This document shows positions 8,565 through 12,361 of a stretch of 12,361 nt of DNA, one piece after another (within the stretch, counting starts at the first letter, position 1; every line of letters begins with the position of its first letter). The stretch is taken from contig DVKU01000055.1 of the NCBI GenBank assembly GCA_018715825.1, positions 1-12,361 on the forward strand, given 5' to 3'. Both the position numbers and the translations under genes were made by a program. The notes beneath the pieces are model-generated. The model saw only the letters and a program-made list of their open reading frames with translations. It was not told the origin of the DNA and ran no database searches. Source of the DNA: Candidatus Avacholeplasma faecigallinarum (GTDB lineage Bacteria > Bacillota_I > Bacilli_A > Acholeplasmatales > Anaeroplasmataceae).

Positions 8565-8593
8565 ATTTTAACAAAAAAATGTTTTATTTTCAA
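8565..8593 (-). promoter_or_regulatory. lepA promoter
   Basis: On the minus strand TTGAAA (8588-8593), a 17-base spacer and TAAAAT (8565-8570) with a TGT extension form a good sigma-A promoter just after the rnpB terminator. The predicted start is near 8558, about 17 bases before the lepA ATG. This also rules out the upstream TTG as the start codon for this transcript. Confidence 0.65.
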
Positions 8594-8600
8594 GGAAAAT

Positions 8601-8633
8601 AGCAAATAGAAAAGAGGAGAAAATCTCCTCTTT
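8601..8633 (-). terminator. Rho-independent terminator of rnpB
   Basis: A 10-bp perfect stem (8611-8620 with 8624-8633, AAAGAGGAGA paired with TCTCCTCTTT) closes a 3-base loop. On the minus strand the stem ends in T residues and is followed by TCTATTTGCT. It abuts the 3' strand of RNase P RNA helix P1. Confidence 0.85.
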
Positions 8634-8975
8634 AGTAGTTTATAAGCCATGTTCTGTACCTTATTCAGGTGGTAACTATTTATCTACGATTTCTCGTCCT
8701 TACGCCTCTTCATTTCGACTTGTAAGACTCCCCTACCATAATTTGGGTTTCTAGCTTGAGGGGTTTACCAACGTTTCAATCTTTCATTTCTAAAAGAATC
8801 GTCTCTGTGGCACTTTACAGAATACACCATATTCTAAAAGAACTTAGGTTTCTTCCGCCGTAATTCCGAAGAATTCCCAGTTTTATTTATTCAACTGGCA
8901 CAAACACTACAATCATCTCAGATTGTGCTAGCATGGACTTTCCTAACAATAAATTGCTCAGTTACCAAACTACCA
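8633..8975 (-). ncRNA. rnpB: RNase P catalytic RNA, B type
   Basis: This is the RNA subunit of RNase P, which removes 5' leaders from tRNA precursors. Conserved blocks are clear on the minus strand: AGGAAAGTCCATGCTAGCAC (8925-8944), the TGAGATG...GTAGTGTTTGTGCC segment just after it, AAGTGCCACAGAGACGA (about 8799-8815), AAACCCAAAT followed by GGTAGGGG (8730-8737), and ACAGAACATGGCTTA (8643-8657). The ends are set by helix P1: TGGTAGTTT at 8967-8975 pairs with AAACTACTA at 8633-8641 (9 bp, one G-T pair). The sequence follows the Bacillus subtilis RNA closely but, at about 343 bases, is shorter than the roughly 400-base Bacillus molecule. The hairpin between CCACCTGA and ACAGAACATGG (P19 in Bacillus) appears to be missing. 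It fills the long gap between pnp and lepA, with its own promoter and terminator. Confidence 0.97.
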
Positions 8976-8980
8976 TAACT

Positions 8981-9008
8981 ATTATAACAAAAATAATTAT
9001 ATTTGCAA
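8981..9008 (-). promoter_or_regulatory. rnpB promoter
   Basis: On the minus strand TTGCAA (9003-9008), a 16-base spacer and a perfect TATAAT (8981-8986) with a TGT extension. Transcription should begin 6-7 bases later, near 8974-8975. That is exactly where helix P1 of RNase P RNA begins, so promoter and RNA boundary support each other. Confidence 0.8.
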
Positions 9009-9022
9009 TCATTTAGTAAGTC

Positions 9023-9052
9023 TTATTTTATAGCTTAAATAGAATAAAATAA
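9023..9052. repeat. AT-only inverted repeat after pnp
   Basis: ATAAAATAA (9044-9052) and TTATTTTAT (9023-9031) can form a 9-bp stem with a 12-base loop, 15 bases after the pnp stop. There is no GC pair and no T run behind it on the minus strand, so it is at best a weak terminator. Transcription from pnp may continue into rnpB. Confidence 0.3.
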
Positions 9053-9066
9053 CTAATTATTACCTA

Positions 9067-11244
9067 CTACTCTGCTTTAGTTTGTTCTTTTTCTTCTAAT
9101 CTTTTAGAAGCAGCTTTTAATGCATCCTTACGTGATAAATCGATTTGGCCTTTTTCATTAACGCCGATACATTTTACTATAATTTCATCATTTAAGGAAA
9201 CAACATCCTCAGGTTTTTCTACTCTTTCAAGAGCTAATTTAGAAATATGGCATAATCCTTCAGCACCAGGCCATAGTTCAACAAATACTCCGTACTTTTC
9301 AATTCTAGTAACCTTACCAGTGTATATAGCTCCAACTTCAGCTTCTCTTACAGAATTAACAATATAGTCTAAACAAGCTTTGGCTGTAGCCATATCAGAA
9401 TGCATTACAAACAACTTACCATCTTGTTCTAAATCGATCTTAACGTTATCAAATTTTTCAATAGTTGCATTAATAGTTTTTCCACCAGCACCAATAACAT
9501 CCTTAATTTTATCTGGATTGATTCTAGCAGTTACAACTTTTGGAGCATACTTAGAAAGTTCAGGACGAACCTCGGAAATAGTTGTAGCCATATGTTTTAG
9601 AATTTCTAAACGTCCCTTTTTAGCTTGATATAGGGCTTCTTTAAGAATTTGATAAGTGATACCCTTAATCTTTATATCCATTTGTAAAGCTGTGATACCA
9701 TCTTTTGTACCAGCAACCTTAAAATCCATATCTCCTAAATGATCTTCCATTCCCTGAATATCAGTTAAAATTGTATAATGCTCATCATCTGTCATAATTA
9801 AACCCATTGCAATACCAGCAACAGGGGCTTTAATTGGAACACCAGCAGCCATTAAAGCTAAAGTACCTGAACAAATTGTTGCTTGACTTGAAGAACCATT
9901 AGACTCTAAAATTTCAGATACGACACGAATTGTATATGGGAATTCTTCTTCACTAGGAATAACATATGATAGAGCTCTTTCTCCTAAGGCACCATGACCA
10001 ATTTCTCTACGTCCTGGAGAACCATAACGACCTGTCTCACCTACTGAAAATTGTGGGAAGTTATAATGTAGCATAAATCTTTTATTTGATTCAACTCCAA
10101 GACCATCAATAATTTGATTATCATTTAGTGATCCTAAAGTTACTGTGCCTAAACTTTGAGTTTGACCACGAGTAAACAATGCTGAACCATGAACACGAGG
10201 AAGAATATCTATTCTAGACGATAAAGGACGTATTTCATCGACCTTTCTACCATCAGGACGAATTTTATCAACGGCAATCATTCTACGAACTTCTCCATGT
10301 AAAATTTCATCTAATGTATATTGAACATGCTTAAGATATTCCTTTTTCTTTTCGGCGTCAATTACTTTAATTCCACCAACTTCAGTAATAAATATTTTTT
10401 CATCAAAATGGGCAATTGTTTCTTCATTAACCTTGTCAATAGCAGCATAGCGTTCAAGCTTATCTTCAATTCGAATTGCTTTAATTAATTTTTCTTCTGC
10501 AAAAACTTTTACCTCTTGCTCGATTGTTTTATCTACCTCAAACAATTCAACCTGATATTTTTCTTTACCGCATTCCTTAACAATTTCATCTTGAAATTCA
10601 CATAACTTTTGAATTTCAGCATGACCAAACTTTAAGGCTTCCCACATTTCATCCTCACTAACAAATCTAGCACCTGCTTCAACCATGTTTATAGCTTGAT
10701 GAGTACCAGCTACAGTTAAATTAATATCTGTAACATCCATTTGTTCGCTTGTTGGATTAATTACTAATTTACCATCAATCTTTCCTACTACAACTCCTGC
10801 TATTGGTCCTTCAAATGGAATATCAGAAATCATTAACGCAATTGATGAACCTATCATCGCAGCCATTGCAGTTGAACAATCAGGATCTGATGATAGAACA
10901 GTATTAATTACCTGTACTTCATTTCTAAATCCTTCTTTAAATAAAGGACGTATCGGACGATCGATTAAACGTGAAACTAAAGTTTCATGTTCACTAGGTC
11001 TTCCCTCACGTCTTAAAAAACCACCTGGAATCTTACCAGCGGCATATAATTTTTCTTGGTATAACACCATCAATGGGAAAAAGTCTGCGGTTGATGCGAC
11101 ATTATTAGAAACTACTGCTGATAGAACCACACTTTCTCCATATCTTACTAAACAAGCACCACTAGCTTGTTTGGCAACTTCTCCGATTTCAATCACAAGA
11201 GGACGTCCCGCCCAGTTGTATTCGAAGCGCTTTACTTCACTCAT
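9067..11244 (-). CDS. pnp: Polynucleotide phosphorylase (PNPase)
   Basis: PNPase degrades RNA 3' to 5' using phosphate, releasing nucleoside diphosphates, and acts as a trimer in mRNA turnover. The 725-residue protein has the full domain order: a first RNase PH domain (about 1-220), an all-helical linker domain, and a second, catalytic RNase PH domain (about 330-550). A KH domain (about 574-634, GAGG loop at 585-588) and an S1 domain (about 637-706) follow. In the catalytic domain [20 protein letters not shown] and SNGSSSQAT are conserved. [10 protein letters not shown] (499-508) supplies Asp501 and Asp507, equivalent to the metal/catalytic aspartates 486 and 492 of the E. coli enzyme. The ATG is preceded by AAGGAGA at good spacing; the stop is TAG. 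In many Bacillota rpsO lies directly upstream of pnp; here an unrelated zinc-ribbon gene does. It appears to be transcribed alone. Confidence 0.98.
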   Translation of the reverse strand: MSEVKRFEYNWAGRPLVIEIGEVAKQASGACLVRYGESVVLSAVVSNNVASTADFFPLMVLYQEKLYAAGKIPGGFLRREGRPSEHETLVSRLIDRPIRPLFKEGFRNEVQVINTVLSSDPDCSTAMAAMIGSSIALMISDIPFEGPIAGVVVGKIDGKLVINPTSEQMDVTDINLTVAGTHQAINMVEAGARFVSEDEMWEALKFGHAEIQKLCEFQDEIVKECGKEKYQVELFEVDKTIEQEVKVFAEEKLIKAIRIEDKLERYAAIDKVNEETIAHFDEKIFITEVGGIKVIDAEKKKEYLKHVQYTLDEILHGEVRRMIAVDKIRPDGRKVDEIRPLSSRIDILPRVHGSALFTRGQTQSLGTVTLGSLNDNQIIDGLGVESNKRFMLHYNFPQFSVGETGRYGSPGRREIGHGALGERALSYVIPSEEEFPYTIRVVSEILESNGSSSQATICSGTLALMAAGVPIKAPVAGIAMGLIMTDDEHYTILTDIQGMEDHLGDMDFKVAGTKDGITALQMDIKIKGITYQILKEALYQAKKGRLEILKHMATTISEVRPELSKYAPKVVTARINPDKIKDVIGAGGKTINATIEKFDNVKIDLEQDGKLFVMHSDMATAKACLDYIVNSVREAEVGAIYTGKVTRIEKYGVFVELWPGAEGLCHISKLALERVEKPEDVVSLNDEIIVKCIGVNEKGQIDLSRKDALKAASKRLEEKEQTKAE

Positions 11245-11280
11245 TTCTTTTCTCCTTAAATTTTTATTTTACCATTTTTT

Positions 11281-11309
11281 ATTATAGCACATTTTTGAAT
11301 TTTATCTAT
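11281..11309 (-). promoter_or_regulatory. pnp promoter (extended -10)
   Basis: On the minus strand a perfect TATAAT (11281-11286) has a TGC extension (11287-11289). The -35 position, 17 bases upstream, is poor (ATAGAT, 11304-11309), as is common for extended -10 promoters. The start would be near 11274, giving a leader of about 30 bases with AAGGAGA. The -35 region abuts the T tract of the upstream terminator. Confidence 0.6.
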
Positions 11310-11370
11310 AAAAAAAAGTTAATATAAATATAAAAATGCTAGAAAACATCCTAGCATTTTTATATTTATA
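11310..11370 (-). terminator. Terminator with a perfect 20-bp stem after the zinc-ribbon gene
   Basis: Positions 11323-11342 and 11351-11370 are exact reverse complements over 20 bp around an 8-base loop, 7 bases after the stop of the upstream gene. The GC-containing core (GCTAG/CTAGC) is followed on the minus strand by TTTTT and AT-rich sequence. A further T run lies at 11310-11317. It insulates pnp from upstream transcription. The stem is symmetric enough to form on either strand. Confidence 0.85.
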
Positions 11371-11377
11371 CATTATT

Positions 11378-12361
11378 TTAATTGTTTTTATTTGTATTTT
11401 CATGTATATTACCACAAAGTGGACAAATTAATGATCCATTTTCATCAATTTTAGTAATGTTTCGAAAATACATTAATGATTCTATTTTACGATTATATAG
11501 CCATTCATTAGTTTTAGCATTACTAAGTCCTTTTAAATTAGGAGTAAATCCTTTTATAGAGGTATAATGATAAAAATTATTTGTTATATCACATTTGGCC
11601 TCATAAATCTCCATCTTACAATTAGGACAATAAAAGTAATCATGATTTTCATTGGGGATTAATTTATGACTACAATATGGACAATCTTCATAAATCGTAT
11701 CAGATTCTATCATAGCTTTTAATATAATTTGTTGCATTCGCCTAAATGAATCAATATTTTCAATACTTAGATATATTGAATTACTTTTAGTATAGTATTC
11801 TTCAATTGGAGTTATATATAAAATTTCATTATAAATATTTATATCATGACAAGTTTGATTAACGGATATAATAGGACATAATAGTATCTTATAAGTGACA
11901 TTTTTGTTTGCTTGTAATATTATATTAGAAGCTTCTTCATAAATTTTAATAGTCCACTCTTTAAATTTTAGTGATACATTTAGATTGTTAAAATCAATTA
12001 TGTCTTTTTTATTAGTTACAAAATCTAGATGAAATAATGAAAAGATAATTAAAATTTTTAAATAATTAACATATGATTTATCAAGCTTATTAAAATCTAT
12101 TTCTTCTACTAGATTATCTTTTGATTTTCGATTATGAAAATACTTAGCTAAAATATATATTCTATGATAATCCTTTTGCATTAAAAAAATATTAGTTTTT
12201 TTTAATGGCAATTTTTTATTGTGGATTTTAATTTTTCTATAAAGTTTGGAATTTAGTCTGGCTTTAATAACACTATAAAGACGGTTAAATATGATAATAT
12301 CTTCATTAGCCTTTAAATAATATTTATCAAAATCACGAATATAGCTTGTTTGTAATTTACC
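11378..12361 (-). CDS. Unidentified zinc-ribbon protein, 5' end outside window
   Basis: I do not recognise this protein. The frame has no stop between 11378 and the window edge, giving at least 327 residues, so the gene begins beyond 12361. An internal TTG at 12211 could be mistaken for a start, but it lacks a ribosome binding site and the codons before it read as ordinary protein (for example DKYYLKANEDIIIFNRLYS). The protein is lysine-, asparagine- and isoleucine-rich, with no clear membrane segment. Near the C-terminus CPYC (11672-11683) and CPNC (11618-11629), separated by 14 residues, form a classic zinc ribbon. A lone CPLCGNIH (ending near 11402) follows close to the end. The codons look more AT-rich than those of pnp next door. 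A distant relation to DUF2357-type or McrC-like nuclease proteins crossed my mind from the N-terminal spacing, but the resemblance is too weak to claim. Confidence 0.8.
   Translation of the reverse strand, partial: GKLQTSYIRDFDKYYLKANEDIIIFNRLYSVIKARLNSKLYRKIKIHNKKLPLKKTNIFLMQKDYHRIYILAKYFHNRKSKDNLVEEIDFNKLDKSYVNYLKILIIFSLFHLDFVTNKKDIIDFNNLNVSLKFKEWTIKIYEEASNIILQANKNVTYKILLCPIISVNQTCHDINIYNEILYITPIEEYYTKSNSIYLSIENIDSFRRMQQIILKAMIESDTIYEDCPYCSHKLIPNENHDYFYCPNCKMEIYEAKCDITNNFYHYTSIKGFTPNLKGLSNAKTNEWLYNRKIESLMYFRNITKIDENGSLICPLCGNIHENTNKNN

Noticed and set aside
11245..11280. rpsO or an RNase III-type pnp leader stem as in E. coli
   Set aside because: There is no rpsO in the window and the predicted pnp leader is only about 30 bases with no notable pairing.
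1..12361. Mycoplasma-type code (TGA = Trp), suggested because no gene here ends in TGA
   Set aside because: Only six gene ends are visible, so missing TGA stops can be chance. No in-frame TGA occurs inside any gene and tryptophan is always TGG.
1..12361. CRISPR arrays, tRNA genes, complete insertion sequences or a defence system
   Set aside because: No spaced direct repeats, no tRNA-like cloverleaf or TTCGA-type arm in the gaps, and no intact transposase or defence domains. All gaps are accounted for by rnpB and short regulatory elements.

Overview
The window looks like chromosomal DNA of an AT-rich, low-GC Bacillota-type bacterium of the Bacilli/Erysipelotrichia/gut-mollicute sort. The evidence is a B-type (Bacillus-like) RNase P RNA, Bacillus-like LepA and GltB sequences, strong GGAGG-type ribosome binding sites and AT-rich synonymous positions. 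Every tryptophan codon in the real genes is TGG, so the mycoplasma code (TGA = Trp) is not in use. All genes lie on the minus strand and are described below in the direction of transcription, from high to low coordinates.

Right edge (11378-12361): the 3' part of an unrecognised, very AT-rich gene. Its frame is open to the window edge, so it starts outside. It carries a CxxC-x14-CxxC zinc ribbon near its C-terminus and ends at a hairpin with a perfect 20-bp stem. Next comes pnp (polynucleotide phosphorylase, 9067-11244), then rnpB (RNase P RNA, about 8633-8975) with its own promoter and terminator, then lepA (elongation factor 4, 6715-8541) and a HIT-family protein gene (6232-6657). Most of these units have a recognisable extended -10 promoter (TGN-TATAAT or TGN-TAAAAT). 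The middle of the window is therefore RNA processing/decay and translation housekeeping.

Left half (140-6048): a glutamate synthase (GOGAT) locus, gltB-gltD, which converts glutamine plus 2-oxoglutarate into two glutamates. gltD is intact and its start overlaps the gltB stop. gltB is broken by one in-frame TAA at 3469-3471, which sits at the lysine position of the conserved [11 protein letters not shown] segment. Both halves are otherwise full length and keep their catalytic and cofactor residues. The downstream half has no credible ribosome binding site. This is either a very young nonsense mutation, a sequence error, or a tolerated or read-through stop, and it is the main anomaly here. A catabolite-response-element-like site lies upstream of gltB, and a rho-independent terminator follows gltD. 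The last 71 bases hold only a short open frame that faintly resembles the interior of a transposase.

I do not see a new multi-gene system such as a defence island, CRISPR array or biosynthetic cluster. The points worth following are the interrupted gltB, the unidentified zinc-ribbon gene running off the right edge, and the regulatory layout.
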